A DNA stretch of 64,000 bases from assembly GCA_031292275.1 (NCBI GenBank), contig JARLHL010000110.1, positions 1-64,000 on the forward strand. The letters run 5' to 3'. The translations under genes and the position numbers were made by a program. This DNA is from Desulfocapsaceae bacterium (lineage in GTDB: Bacteria > Desulfobacterota > Desulfobulbia > Desulfobulbales > Desulfocapsaceae). The notes beneath the pieces are model-generated. The model did no database searches. It worked only from the letters and a program-made list of their open reading frames with translations, and was not told the DNA's origin. Below, one piece after another: positions 9,145-18,729 of the stretch (within the stretch, counting starts at the first letter, position 1; the number at the start of each line of letters is the position of its first letter).

Positions 9145-9182
9145 GGTGTCCCTGTAAACAAACCGTTCATCTGAAAGCCTCC

Positions 9183-9199
9183 CGGGAGCCGGGCTCCCG
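9183..9199. repeat. GC-rich palindrome upstream of the liv operon
   Basis: CGGGAGCC and GGCTCCCG are exact complements separated by one G. The site lies about 170 bases before the amino-acid binding-protein start. It could be a regulator site, or a hairpin ending a transcript. Nothing else in 9145-9370 was recognised beyond the AT-rich stretch before the gene. Confidence 0.4.
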
Positions 9200-9370
9200 C
9201 TTTACTGAGAAGAGACAGTCGGTTGAGAACACAATATAATTCTATCCTCAAGAATAACGAATACTTGCGAATTCTGCGAAAAAAATGAATCTGTCTCCCG
9301 GTTGAAGAATGATGTGCTTTCATAACTCGCTGTGGCTGGTTTATCTGATTATCTCATAAGAGGGGAAATT

Positions 9371-10561
9371 ATGACGAAACGATTATGGATTGCTCTTTTG
9401 GTATTCATTGCTGCAGGTATCGCCATGGCCGGCCCGGTTTCAGCTGCCGACCAGGTCATCAAGATCGCCACCCAGACTCCGCTCTCCGGAGATCAATCCG
9501 CCATCGGCGTTGACATGAAGCGGGGGGCGGAGCTGGCCCTGGAACAACTGAGCGGACCGTTGACCGCCATAGGTTTCAAGGTCGAGCTGGCCCCCTTTGA
9601 CGATCAGGCCAATCCCGACACCGGTGTGGCCAACGCCAAGCGCATCGTTTCCGATCCGGCCATTCTTGCCATTGTCGGACACTTCAACTCCGGCGTCCAG
9701 ATCCCCTCCTCCGAGGTGTATCATGCCTCGGGTCTTGCCAATGTTTCTCCCGGCAACACCAATCCCAAGGTGACCACCAGAGGGTATCTCGAGGTCAACC
9801 GGGTGGTCGGCCGGGATGACGTGCAGGGTGTTGTCGGTGCTAATTTCGCGGGTGAAAAGAAGATTAAGACGGTCTTCATCGTCCATGACAAGACAGCCTA
9901 CGGGCAGGGAATTGCCGAATTTTTTAAACAGAAGGCCGAACAGATGGGGATGAAGATCCTGGGATTTGAGGGGACTGAGGAGAAGGCCAACTTTGATTCC
10001 CTGCTCTCCCCGATCCTTGCCGGCAACCCCGATCTGGTCTACTTCGGCGGTATATATCCCCAGGCCTCCGTCCTGTTTAAACAGGCCCGCGAGAGGGGGT
10101 ATATGGGCATGTTCCTGAGCGATGACGGCTACGATTCTGCTGATGCCATCAAAATAGGCGGCGCCACCATACTTGAAGGTGCCGGCACCTACTACTCCAC
10201 CGTCTCCGGCCCCGCCTCTGCCTATCCCGGCACCGCAAAATTCATTCAGGAGTTCAAGGCCAAATTCAACGCCGCCCCCCAGCCCTTCGCGGCCCAGGGG
10301 TATGACTCCATGGGCATCTGCCTGAAGGCCATAGAGAATGCCGCCAAGGCCAACGGCAATAAGCTTCCGACCCGTGAGGCCGTGGCTAAAGCCGTCAGAG
10401 CCCTGAAGGACTACCCGGGCATCACCGGTACCTTTACCTTCAATGGAATCGGCGATCCCACTGTCGCCAGATATTTCGTCATGAAGGTCAACTCGGCTGA
10501 TCCGGCCAAATGGATTGAGAACCCGGTGGTCCAGACCCTCGATATCGCTCCGCCCCAATAA
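9371..10561 (+). CDS. livK: Branched-chain amino acid ABC transporter binding protein (LivJ/LivK)
   Basis: 396-aa periplasmic type I binding protein for Leu, Ile, Val or related amino acids. The signal peptide ends near VSAAD, followed by the typical opening VIKIATQTPLSGDQSAIGVDMKRG and AIVGHFNSGVQIPSS. ATG 9371 (GAGGGGAAA upstream) is preferred over the in-frame site at 9332. It is the first gene of a complete HAAT operon: binding protein, two permeases, two ATPases in the same order as E. coli livKHMGF. Amino-acid specificity cannot be read from sequence. Confidence 0.9.
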   Translation: MTKRLWIALLVFIAAGIAMAGPVSAADQVIKIATQTPLSGDQSAIGVDMKRGAELALEQLSGPLTAIGFKVELAPFDDQANPDTGVANAKRIVSDPAILAIVGHFNSGVQIPSSEVYHASGLANVSPGNTNPKVTTRGYLEVNRVVGRDDVQGVVGANFAGEKKIKTVFIVHDKTAYGQGIAEFFKQKAEQMGMKILGFEGTEEKANFDSLLSPILAGNPDLVYFGGIYPQASVLFKQARERGYMGMFLSDDGYDSADAIKIGGATILEGAGTYYSTVSGPASAYPGTAKFIQEFKAKFNAAPQPFAAQGYDSMGICLKAIENAAKANGNKLPTREAVAKAVRALKDYPGITGTFTFNGIGDPTVARYFVMKVNSADPAKWIENPVVQTLDIAPPQ

Positions 10562-10629
10562 TCTTCTCCGACCCCGCGGCTCCCGGCTTCCCGCAAAGGA
10601 AGTCCGGGAACCGCGGGACGAATTCACCT

Positions 10630-11805
10630 ATGAAACGGTTCCTGAAATCCATGAACGTCAGGGAGATGCTCAGGCCTCTCGGCCAGATGTTCCTCTTCTC
10701 CCTGGGCAGCACCATTGTCCTGTCGGCTCTCATGCTGGTCCTGGCCCTGATCCTTGACAAGACCATTGTCGGGCAGACCCTCTTTCAGCGCCTGAACGTC
10801 TCACTCTACACCTATACCCTGATCAACCTGCCGCAGGTGGCCATCGACGGACTGACCATAGGTTTTGTCTATGCTGCCATCGCCCTTGGATACACCATGG
10901 TCTACGGGGTCCTGGAGTTCATCAATTTCGCCCATAGCGAAATCTTCGCCACCGGCGCCTTTGTCGGGGTGGAAATCCTGATTGCGCTGGAGAAGTTCGG
11001 CATCCTCTCCGGGGCATCCCTGGCAATGGCCTACGGTTATCTGATCCTGGCGATAATTGCAGGGATGCTGGCGGCAGGCGCGCTGGCCGTGACCGTGGAA
11101 CGGGTGGCCTATCGCCCGCTGCGCCATGCCTCACGCCTGGTACCGCTGATCTCCGCCATCGGCGTCTCCTTTCTGCTGCAGGACATGATCCGCCTCATCG
11201 AGAGTCTGACCACCGGCCAGTACAACAGGATTATGCCGACCTTCGGTAATTTTGATCATCGCCTTCTCCTGGGCAAAATGACCCTGGGTGCAGCCCACAT
11301 CACCCTGGGGGTGTCTATCAAATCCATCATCGTCATCGTCTCGGCGGTATTGATGCTGGTGGGCCTGAACTATTTGGTCAACGCCACCAAGATCGGCAAG
11401 GCCATCCGCGCCGTGGCCCAGGATCCTCAAACCGCAAGCCTGATGGGGATCAACGTCAACCGCATCATCTCACTCACCTTCCTGGTTGGGGGGATGCTCG
11501 GCGGGGCGGCAGGCGTTCTCTATGCTCTGAAATTTACCCGCATCGACCCCTTCGTCGGCTTTTTTCCAGGCCTGAAGGCCTTTACCGCCGCCGTCCTGGG
11601 CGGCATCGGCAATATGACAGGAGCCTTGCTCGGCGGTATAGTTCTCGGTATGCTGGAGACCTACGCCGGGTCATTCATGGGGGTCTTCACCATGGGCGCC
11701 GCCGGCACTGAATATAAAGACATCTTTGCCTTCAGTATCCTGATCCTGGTACTCATCTTCCGGCCTCAGGGCCTCATGGGTGAACATGTGGCCCAGAAGG
11801 CCTGA
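10630..11805 (+). CDS. livH: Branched-chain amino acid ABC permease LivH
   Basis: 391-aa inner-membrane permease with the LivH signature segments GLTIGFVYAAIALGYTMVYGVLEFINFAHSE and the C-terminal GGMLGGAAGVLYALKFTRIDPFVGFFPGLKAF. It is about 80 residues longer than E. coli LivH because of an additional N-terminal hydrophobic segment (residues 15-40). Internal ATG codons could shorten it, but no strong ribosome site separates them. It pairs with LivM, encoded 11 bases downstream. Confidence 0.9.
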   Translation: MKRFLKSMNVREMLRPLGQMFLFSLGSTIVLSALMLVLALILDKTIVGQTLFQRLNVSLYTYTLINLPQVAIDGLTIGFVYAAIALGYTMVYGVLEFINFAHSEIFATGAFVGVEILIALEKFGILSGASLAMAYGYLILAIIAGMLAAGALAVTVERVAYRPLRHASRLVPLISAIGVSFLLQDMIRLIESLTTGQYNRIMPTFGNFDHRLLLGKMTLGAAHITLGVSIKSIIVIVSAVLMLVGLNYLVNATKIGKAIRAVAQDPQTASLMGINVNRIISLTFLVGGMLGGAAGVLYALKFTRIDPFVGFFPGLKAFTAAVLGGIGNMTGALLGGIVLGMLETYAGSFMGVFTMGAAGTEYKDIFAFSILILVLIFRPQGLMGEHVAQKA

Positions 11806-11816
11806 GGGAGGGAGCT

Positions 11817-13190
11817 ATGGCTGCACTTTTTAAGGATATCGCCAGGTGGCTGGACCAGGGAATCGCCCCCTATCTCCTCGTTATGGCGCATATGGCGCTT
11901 GGCACTGCCCTGGTCTATGTGTTTCCGCGCTCGAATCTGGCCTTCATGGTCCTGATTACGTCCTTTTTCTCTCTCTATTATATAAAGACCGACAGCTGGT
12001 TCAAATTCGTCGCGGGCGCGGTGCTGACCCTGCTGATCTTCCCGGTGGTCGGCGTCCGCAATATCTTTTATCTGGAGGTGATCTTCCAGATCAGCGTCTT
12101 TTCGGCCCTGGCCCTGGGCCTGAATATCGTGGTCGGTTTTGCCGGTCTCCTGGATCTGGGCTACGTGGCATTCTATGCGGTCGGCGCCTATCTCTGGGCC
12201 TTTTTTGGCTCCCAGCAGTACTACATCCTTCATTTTGCGCCGGGAACCCAGCCGGCCAACCTGCCCTTCCTGCTCCCTGGGGACAGCTTCTATCTCTTTG
12301 TGTTCGCAGCCATCCTGATCGCTGCGCTGACAGGGATCCTGCTGGGCACTCCGGTCCTCAGGTTGCGGGGCGATTACCTGGCCATCGTTACCCTGGGCTT
12401 CGGAGAGGTCATCCGGGTTTTGGCCAACAACCTCGACAAACCGCTTAATTTCACCAACGGTCCCCAGGGAATCACGCCGATCCAGCGCCCGACCATGCCG
12501 CAGGTGGCTGTCGATGGCTTTAATGCGCTGTTCTCCCGGATCATCGGCCATACGGTCAGCCCCGCCGACATGTATAATGTCATGTTTTATCTCTTTGCCC
12601 TGGCGGTCATTATCGTCATTGTCTTTGTGACCAGGCGTCTGGACGACTCCAAGATCGGTCGCGCCTGGACCGCTATCCGCGAAGACGAGACGGCGGCAAT
12701 CGCCATGGGAATCCCGCTGGTGAAGATGAAGCTTGCGGCCTTTGCCGTCGGCGCCTCCTTCGCCGGGGTCATGGGCGTGCTGCTGGCAGGGAGCCGGACC
12801 TTTATCAGCCCGGAATCCTTTTCCTTCATGCAGTCTATCGGTGTCTTGTCCATGGTCATCCTGGGCGGTTCCGGCAGCATCCCCGGCGTGATCCTGGGTG
12901 CCGCAACCGTGACCATCCTCAATCTGCAGGTCCTCCAGGGCCTCTCGCTCTACCTCAGCCAGCTGCGCCAGAGCGACGCGGTGATTCCTCTCATCAATTT
13001 TGCTTGGGCCAACCTCTCCAGCCAGCTTGACCCGGCTAAATACCAGCGCCTGCTCTTCGGCCTGATCCTGATCCTGATGATGATCTTCCGACCGGCAGGT
13101 CTGATCCCCTCCAGACGCCGAAAACGGGAACTGGCAACCGACGCGCTCCCGAATGAAAGCAGGGATGAGGACAATCATGGCGCTCCTTGA
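11817..13190 (+). CDS. livM: Branched-chain amino acid ABC permease LivM
   Basis: 457-aa permease of the BPD_transp_2 family. Characteristic segments are ALALGLNIVVGFAGLLDLGYVAFYAVGAY, GDYLAIVTLGFGEVIRVLANN and GRAWTAIREDETAAIAMGIP. GGAGGGAG lies upstream of the ATG. The 3' end overlaps livG by 14 bases, indicating coupled translation. It forms the heteromeric channel with LivH. Confidence 0.9.
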   Translation: MAALFKDIARWLDQGIAPYLLVMAHMALGTALVYVFPRSNLAFMVLITSFFSLYYIKTDSWFKFVAGAVLTLLIFPVVGVRNIFYLEVIFQISVFSALALGLNIVVGFAGLLDLGYVAFYAVGAYLWAFFGSQQYYILHFAPGTQPANLPFLLPGDSFYLFVFAAILIAALTGILLGTPVLRLRGDYLAIVTLGFGEVIRVLANNLDKPLNFTNGPQGITPIQRPTMPQVAVDGFNALFSRIIGHTVSPADMYNVMFYLFALAVIIVIVFVTRRLDDSKIGRAWTAIREDETAAIAMGIPLVKMKLAAFAVGASFAGVMGVLLAGSRTFISPESFSFMQSIGVLSMVILGGSGSIPGVILGAATVTILNLQVLQGLSLYLSQLRQSDAVIPLINFAWANLSSQLDPAKYQRLLFGLILILMMIFRPAGLIPSRRRKRELATDALPNESRDEDNHGAP

Positions 13191-13968
13191 AACCATCGAC
13201 CTCGTCAAACGCTTCGGCGGCCTGACGGCAGTCAACAAGGTCAACTTTTCACTCAACCAGGGCAGAATCGTCAGCATCATCGGCCCCAACGGAGCCGGAA
13301 AGACTACTTTCTTCAATACATTAACCGGGATTTACCATCCGGAAGAGGGCCGGATTCTCTTGAACGGCAACCCAGTGCACGGCCTGAGGCCCGACCAGAT
13401 CGCCGCCCGCGGATTGTCGCGAACCTTTCAGAATATCCGCCTGTTCGACAATATGTCGGTCATAGAAAACATCCTGGTGGGTATGCATGTCCACCTCAAA
13501 CAGGCCCCTCTGGCCACCCTCTTGCACCTGCCCTCCTTTAAAAGGGAGGAGAAGGCCTCGGAGTTGAAGGCCGAAGAGCTCATGCAGTATGTGGGGCTGA
13601 GGGGGGTCGGGAACGAACTGGCCAAGAACCTTCCCTACGGCGGTCAGCGCCGGCTGGAGATCGCCCGCGCCCTGGCGGCCGATCCCCTCCTGCTGCTGCT
13701 GGATGAACCGGCCGCCGGCATGAATCCCCAGGAAACCGAGGAGATGACCAGGCTCTTTCGCCGTATCCGGGACGAAAGAGGCATCACCATCCTGCTCATC
13801 GAACACGATATGCGCGTGGTCATGAACATCTCCGAGCTGATCTGCGTCATGGATTACGGCGAAAAAATTGCCGAAGGAACACCCGATGAGATCCGCGCCG
13901 ACGCCAGGGTTATCGAGGCTTATCTGGGCCGGGGCGCCGTTGCCGGTCAGCATGAGGAGAAGCTGTGA
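13177..13968 (+). CDS. livG: Branched-chain amino acid ABC ATPase LivG
   Basis: 263-aa ATPase with Walker A GPNGAGKTT, signature LPYGGQRRLEIARALAADP and Walker B LLLLDEPAAGMNPQE. The PYGGQ form of the signature is normal for LivG. ATG 13177 follows GATGAGGA and overlaps the end of livM; two in-frame ATGs a few codons upstream lack better ribosome sites. It should hydrolyse ATP together with LivF to energise uptake. Confidence 0.9.
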   Translation: MALLETIDLVKRFGGLTAVNKVNFSLNQGRIVSIIGPNGAGKTTFFNTLTGIYHPEEGRILLNGNPVHGLRPDQIAARGLSRTFQNIRLFDNMSVIENILVGMHVHLKQAPLATLLHLPSFKREEKASELKAEELMQYVGLRGVGNELAKNLPYGGQRRLEIARALAADPLLLLLDEPAAGMNPQETEEMTRLFRRIRDERGITILLIEHDMRVVMNISELICVMDYGEKIAEGTPDEIRADARVIEAYLGRGAVAGQHEEKL

Positions 13969-14678
13969 GCCTCCTGTCTCTCGATGCCGTACACAGCTTC
14001 TACGGCCATATCCATGCCCTCAAGGGGATCTCTCTGGAGGTCAATGAGCATGAAATTGTGACCCTGATCGGCTCAAACGGGGCCGGCAAAAGTACGACAC
14101 TGCGCACCATCTCCGGAATGATCCACCCCCAGCAGGGGCGAATTCTGCTGGAAGGCAGGGATATCTCCCGTATGGAGCCGCACACTGTCGCCTTGGCAGG
14201 CCTGGGCCATGTCCCCGAGGGACGGGGAATCTTTCCAAAACTGACCGTCCGGGAAAACCTGGAGATGGGGGCCTTTACTGTCGCTGATCCCGATGAAATT
14301 GAACGGAGGCTGGAATACGGATTCGAGGTGTTCCCCCGATTGAAAGAGCGGATGGGCCAGTACGGCGGCACCCTGTCCGGCGGCGAACAGCAGATGCTGG
14401 CCATAGCCCGGGGGCTGATGATGAACCCCCGCCTGCTGATGCTTGATGAACCATCCATGGGGCTGGCCCCGGTGCTGGTGGAGCTGATCTTCGACATCAT
14501 CGAGGGCCTCAATAAAAAAGGCACGACGATCCTGCTGGTGGAACAGAATGCCCTCATGGCCCTTTCCGTTGCCCACCGGGGCTATGTGCTCCAGAATGGT
14601 CAGATTGTTCTCCACGACACGGCAAATAATTTAAAACAAAACGAAACAGTACAGAAAGCTTATCTCGGGATTGAATAA
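13965..14678 (+). CDS. livF: Branched-chain amino acid ABC ATPase LivF
   Basis: 237-aa ATPase of the LivF type: Walker A GSNGAGKST, LivF-specific RTISGMIHPQQGRI and GLGHVPEGRGIFPKLTVRENL segments, signature LSGGEQQMLAIARGL and Walker B LLMLDEPSMGLAP. Start is GTG, overlapping the livG stop by 4 bases (GTGA). Last gene of the operon. Confidence 0.92.
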   Translation: MSLLSLDAVHSFYGHIHALKGISLEVNEHEIVTLIGSNGAGKSTTLRTISGMIHPQQGRILLEGRDISRMEPHTVALAGLGHVPEGRGIFPKLTVRENLEMGAFTVADPDEIERRLEYGFEVFPRLKERMGQYGGTLSGGEQQMLAIARGLMMNPRLLMLDEPSMGLAPVLVELIFDIIEGLNKKGTTILLVEQNALMALSVAHRGYVLQNGQIVLHDTANNLKQNETVQKAYLGIE

Positions 14679-14679
14679 A

Positions 14680-14694
14680 GGCGGGCCTCCCGCC
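14680..14694. terminator. Short GC hairpin between livF and the sigma-54 regulator
   Basis: GGCGGG and CCCGCC pair around a CCT loop immediately after livF, in a 44-base convergent gap. It is short and lacks a T tract, so terminator function is only suggested. Confidence 0.4.
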
Positions 14695-14722
14695 CGAGAC
14701 AGAAGGGATGCGCTCCGGGGGA

Positions 14723-16321
14723 TCAGGGCTCGAGCCGGAAGTCGCCCAGCTGATACCGTTTAATCTTCTTTAAAAGACCTTGTCTGGTTATGTGCAACAG
14801 TTCTGCAGCCTTAGACTTATTTCCCCGTGCCTTCTTCATCGCTTTTTTAATGAGAACCGTCTCGATATTTCTGACGTGCTGATCCAGAGCTAAATTCATA
14901 GCCCGCCGATTCCCGGCTGATTCCTGGCGATTGCGGTGAAATGCGAGCAACTCTCTGGAGCAGTTATCAATGGAGATCACCTCTCCATTGGCGGTCAGGG
15001 CCACCAGACGCTCCACCTCCTTCAAGAGCTGGCGGACATTTCCCGGCCAGGAGTACTGCTCAAACATGTCAAGAACTTCTGAGGAAAAACCATGAACATT
15101 CTTCTTGAAATGCAGGGTAGTAACCTCAAGAAAATGCAGGGCTAAAGGCAGGATGTCCTCCTGTCTTTTCCGTAGCGGGGGAATAAATATCTCGACCGAA
15201 AAGAGCCGGAAGAAGAGATCATCCCGGAACAGCCCTTTTTTCATCTCCGCCGCCAGATCCTTATTGGTAGCACTTATTAATCGCAGGTCATAATTGACCA
15301 GCCTGCTGCTCCCCAGTCTGGAACCCTCGCCTTCTTGAATGGCCCGAAGGAATTTCGGCTGAATCCTGAGCGGCATATCTGCGATTTCATCGAGAAAAAG
15401 AGTGCCGCCGCTGGCCTCCTCAAAAAGCCCCTTCCTGGCGGTATCCGCACCTGTAAAGGCCCCTTTTTCATGTCCGAAGAATTCGCTCTCCACCAGATTT
15501 TCAGGAATACAGGCACAGTTGACCGGCACAAAAGGCTTCTCCCGCCTCTCTCCCCGTTCATGAATCATCCGGGCAATGAGTTCCTTACCTGTTCCATTCT
15601 CTCCCTGGATGATCACATTGATGGGTGAGTTGCTGACGATGGCAACAAGATCCAGAACCTCCCGCATCGCAGGACTCTCAGCAATGATTCTTGTCCCCCG
15701 CACGGAGGCCTGCTCTAATCTGCCGACCTCTTTATTCAAGTATCCTGCAATACGGAGAATTTCCTTATTCAGGACGATAGATTCGATGGAAATCGACAGA
15801 AACTGGGCAATTTCTTCCACCTTTTTAACATCATCCTCGTCAAAGGGCAGGCCATCGCCCTTATTGAGGAGTTGTACCGCACCGGTAACAGTGTTTCCAC
15901 TTATACTCTTAATAGGGCAGCACAGCATGTTCCGGCTGACAAAACCTGTCTGCTCTTCGATGAAGAGATGAAATCCCGGGTGGGATTTGAGGTCATTCTC
16001 GACGCAGGTGCCTCCTGAACGTATGACCCTGCCGACAATACTCCCCTCCAGGGGCGGTTCTATCTGTTTTTCAGTCAGACCCGTGCCGAACATTGAACAT
16101 ATTCTGTTACTTCCTATATCCATAATAAAAATAGTGCACCGCTCGACGTTGATTAATTTCGGCAATATACGGATATAGAAAGAGACGAAGGCTCGATAAT
16201 CATCTTTAGCCCAGGAACTGGCCACCTGGGATAACCGTTGCCTGAGAACCGCCAGATGCTTTCTTGAGGAATGAGAAGATGAGGGAGTGATGTAATCCAT
16301 ATATGTAAATAAAGTTTCCAC
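14723..16321 (-). CDS. GAF-domain sigma-54-dependent transcriptional activator
   Basis: 532-aa enhancer-binding protein. An N-terminal GAF-like sensory domain (about 40-185) is followed by an AAA+ domain: Walker A GENGTGKE at 240-247, the sigma-54 contact GAFTGA at 287-292, Walker B GGTLFLDE at 305-312 and the R-finger region around FFRLFSVEIFIPPLR. A Fis-type helix-turn-helix ends the protein (GNKSKAAELLHITRQGLLKKIK). The GTG at 16321 has no ribosome site; an ATG at 16300 is an alternative start. It faces the liv operon, but no clear -24/-12 promoter was seen there, so its targets and signal are unknown. Confidence 0.88.
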   Translation of the reverse strand: METLFTYMDYITPSSSHSSRKHLAVLRQRLSQVASSWAKDDYRAFVSFYIRILPKLINVERCTIFIMDIGSNRICSMFGTGLTEKQIEPPLEGSIVGRVIRSGGTCVENDLKSHPGFHLFIEEQTGFVSRNMLCCPIKSISGNTVTGAVQLLNKGDGLPFDEDDVKKVEEIAQFLSISIESIVLNKEILRIAGYLNKEVGRLEQASVRGTRIIAESPAMREVLDLVAIVSNSPINVIIQGENGTGKELIARMIHERGERREKPFVPVNCACIPENLVESEFFGHEKGAFTGADTARKGLFEEASGGTLFLDEIADMPLRIQPKFLRAIQEGEGSRLGSSRLVNYDLRLISATNKDLAAEMKKGLFRDDLFFRLFSVEIFIPPLRKRQEDILPLALHFLEVTTLHFKKNVHGFSSEVLDMFEQYSWPGNVRQLLKEVERLVALTANGEVISIDNCSRELLAFHRNRQESAGNRRAMNLALDQHVRNIETVLIKKAMKKARGNKSKAAELLHITRQGLLKKIKRYQLGDFRLEP

Positions 16322-17391
16322 ACATAATGTTGGGATTTACTCCGCACTACATCTTGTAGCGTGTAGCTATTATCATGATACCACAATGATTAATTGTATT
16401 ATAGTTTTTATTTTCTGTCAAATACTCGCAACTGATGCAGCACATAAATGAGTGATACCAATAGTTATATTGTAAACTAAATTTACACTTAGCCCACATA
16501 GCCTAACCCCAAACAACCTCTACACAGGCCACTGCACGCCACTATCAGGAGATAGACAAGATATTATCTACCTGTTTATACAGACATTCTAATTTTTATC
16601 GAAAATATCTCTCCTTTTGTATGATTTTAATGCATTGCATGGCACGATTGGTGCTTTCAGTCAAGAAAGGTAGGTAATTGGCGGCCTAGGCAAAGATGTC
16701 CCTCTTGAGTTTTGGGTGAATTTGCCTGCAGTTGCTTGTTGGGACGATCTATCTGAAGCAAGAGGATACACAGTTGCTCACTTTTTATGAATGCAAGCCA
16801 CGGTTTTATAATCGTTGAGCTGCTGCTTGATGATGTTTTATCTAAATCTGTATTGGATTAATTCAATTGAAATTTTTTTTACGAGATGACATAAGCTTCT
16901 GACTCTGCATGACGGGTTTCTTGCTGCGGCTTGAGGAAGCTGGAGTATCAACCGTTTATCTGCATTGATTGTGCCCTGACCGGCTATTGAAATGGATATT
17001 TACTTCCCCCCCGGATTTACGTGAATAATCATGTGAGGCTTTGTTGGGTCGCCTTCAATGCAGATATTTTTTCCTCTCTTTCTGGATCGCTCCCCTTTAC
17101 TGTCGCATCTTTCTAAAAGTGTCTTTTCTGCGTGCACGAGAACGCACCTGTTGCTTGTCTTATAGATACGCATCTGGAATGCTGCAGTTTCCAACAGTCC
17201 TTGCTCCTTTCTGATAGGGTAAGGAAGCCTCTTGAGCGCTTTTGTTTTGCAGCAAAAAATTGCCCGGAGCAGGGCATTGCCCATACTCCGGGGTTGAGGT
17301 TGAAGATGGAAGAGGAGGGGTTGAGAGGGCGGGACAATGGGGGGATTGTCCCCTTGGGTATTCCATCCCGGCATCCGCCGGCTGGGGTGCT
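16322..17391. other. Gene-poor, partly AT-rich kilobase
   Basis: Between the sigma-54 regulator and rpoH no convincing gene is present. The left half (about 16380-16990) is AT-rich. The right half (17000-17391) contains overlapping frames on both strands up to 124 residues, none with a recognisable family, ribosome site or consistent codon use. One short protein-like fragment is listed separately. Confidence 0.5.
16674..16790 (+). pseudogene. Possible decayed gene fragment
   Basis: A frame closed by TAG upstream and TGA at 16788-16790 encodes about 38 residues with protein-like composition, including LEFWVNLPAVACWDDLSEA and a following YTVAHFL. It has no start codon or ribosome site and sits in a kilobase without genes, so a remnant is more likely than a functional gene. 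No family recognised. Confidence 0.22.
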
Positions 17392-18333
17392 TCAGGCTTC
17401 AGCCAGGGAATAGGAAGCCTGCATATCATTATGAAGGAAGTCCTGAAGCTCCGGCGAATCGTTCTCAATACGCTGGCGAATCTTTTTTAACAGGCCGGCT
17501 TCTACCTGCCGGATCCGCTCTCGGGAAACCCCGAACATTTCCGAAATCGTCTGCAGAGTCAGCGGATCATCGGTCAACAAGCGTTTTTCCAGAATCATCC
17601 GTTCCTTGTCGTTATGGCCCCCCTGCAAGGTCTGCAGGAATTTGTGCAGCTTTATTTTCAGATCCCTCCGGCAAAGGTCATCCTCAATGCTGGGTTCCCG
17701 ACCGGCGATAAATCCTATCTGTTCTTCATTGGAATCCTGCCCTACCGGACTCTCCAGAGAAACTTCGTTGTTTTTCATCCTGTTGCTCATCTCAATGACC
17801 TCGGATTTTTTGACCTTCAGACGTCGCGCCAGCAAATCCGGTTCAGGGGAAAATCCCTGGAGCTCAAGCAATTTTTTTTCCTTATTCAAGCTAAAAAACA
17901 GTTTCCGTTGTGCCTGTGTAGTCCCAAGTTTGACCAGACGCCAATTATTCATCAAAAATTTCAAAATATAGGCTCGGATCCAGTATGTTGCATAATATGA
18001 GAACTTCACTCCCTTATACGGGTCATACTTCCTGGTCGCTCTGATAAGACCAATATTGCCTTCCTGAACCAGATCCATGAAATTCTGCATCCAGAATTTT
18101 TGGAAATCCTTCGCCACCTTAACAACCAGACGAAGATTAGCGGAAATCAGGCGATAGGCGGCATTCCTGTCCTTCCGCTCATGGACCCTGATAGCCAGTT
18201 CATCCATTTCCTCCCTGGAGAGCATTTCATATTGACCGATCTCCCCCAGATACCGATCCAGCGCGGTATTAGCCTGGGACTGGGAAGGCAGCATCTCTTC
18301 CGAAACCGTCACGAGTGGGAAATTCATAATCAT
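17392..18333 (-). CDS. rpoH: RNA polymerase heat-shock sigma factor RpoH (sigma-32)
   Basis: 313-aa group 3-like sigma factor. Region 1.2/2.1 begins TALDRYLGEIGQYEML; region 2.2-2.4 holds DLVQEGNIGLIRATRKYDP and FSYYATYWIRAYIL; the RpoH box QRKLFFSLN (142-150) is diagnostic for sigma-32 and is the DnaK/FtsH contact region. Region 4.2 ends with SRERIRQVEAGLLKKIRQR. It should direct heat-shock and proteostasis transcription. ATG 18333 has AAGGA 5 bases upstream; the longer frame from 18381 does not. Single gene, flanked by long intergenic stretches. Confidence 0.92.
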   Translation of the reverse strand: MIMNFPLVTVSEEMLPSQSQANTALDRYLGEIGQYEMLSREEMDELAIRVHERKDRNAAYRLISANLRLVVKVAKDFQKFWMQNFMDLVQEGNIGLIRATRKYDPYKGVKFSYYATYWIRAYILKFLMNNWRLVKLGTTQAQRKLFFSLNKEKKLLELQGFSPEPDLLARRLKVKKSEVIEMSNRMKNNEVSLESPVGQDSNEEQIGFIAGREPSIEDDLCRRDLKIKLHKFLQTLQGGHNDKERMILEKRLLTDDPLTLQTISEMFGVSRERIRQVEAGLLKKIRQRIENDSPELQDFLHNDMQASYSLAEA

Positions 18334-18620
18334 AATCCTTCTGGTTTTACTCCTCGTATGAACTTTTGATGAGGCGATCATGCCTGCATCTTCCAGCCCT
18401 TGTTACTTTCCGAGTTACCAGCAAGGAGCATGCCACCTGTAGTATTTTTACATTAGTCTGAAATATCGGCATATTACACACTGCGTCATTTTACAGCACC
18501 TGTTCCATCGTACCAGAGGTGTAAAAAAACTATCCACTCATGGATAGTTATGGATCAGATAGGGAGCACTTGCGCAATGAGGGGGGGTAAATGCATGAAG
18601 CTGATCGGAACCGGGACAAT

Positions 18621-18657
18621 AAAAAAAGTCTGACACCAACAAGAAGAGGTGTCAGAC
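18621..18657 (-). terminator. Rho-independent terminator of ilvC
   Basis: On the minus strand, GTCTGACACC pairs with GGTGTCAGAC (10 bp, 10-base loop) and is followed directly by seven T. It begins about 73 bases after the ilvC stop codon. The rest of 18334-18729, between rpoH and ilvC, shows no gene. Confidence 0.88.
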
Positions 18658-18729
18658 CTGATATCTTTTCCGCATCCGACAGGCTATCCTCATGGACAGC
18701 CAGGAAAAAGAGAGGGACTCTTTTAAAGC

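Noticed and set aside
9200-9370. Sigma-54 (-24/-12) promoter upstream of the liv operon
   Set aside because: The nearby sigma-54 activator suggested it, but no GG-N10-GC element was found.
11766-13316. 516-codon minus-strand frame opposite livM and livG
   Set aside because: Antisense to well-supported transporter genes, with composition of a shadow frame and no domain.
17000-17374. 124-codon minus-strand frame in the gene-poor kilobase
   Set aside because: No family, no ribosome site, competing frames of similar length on both strands.
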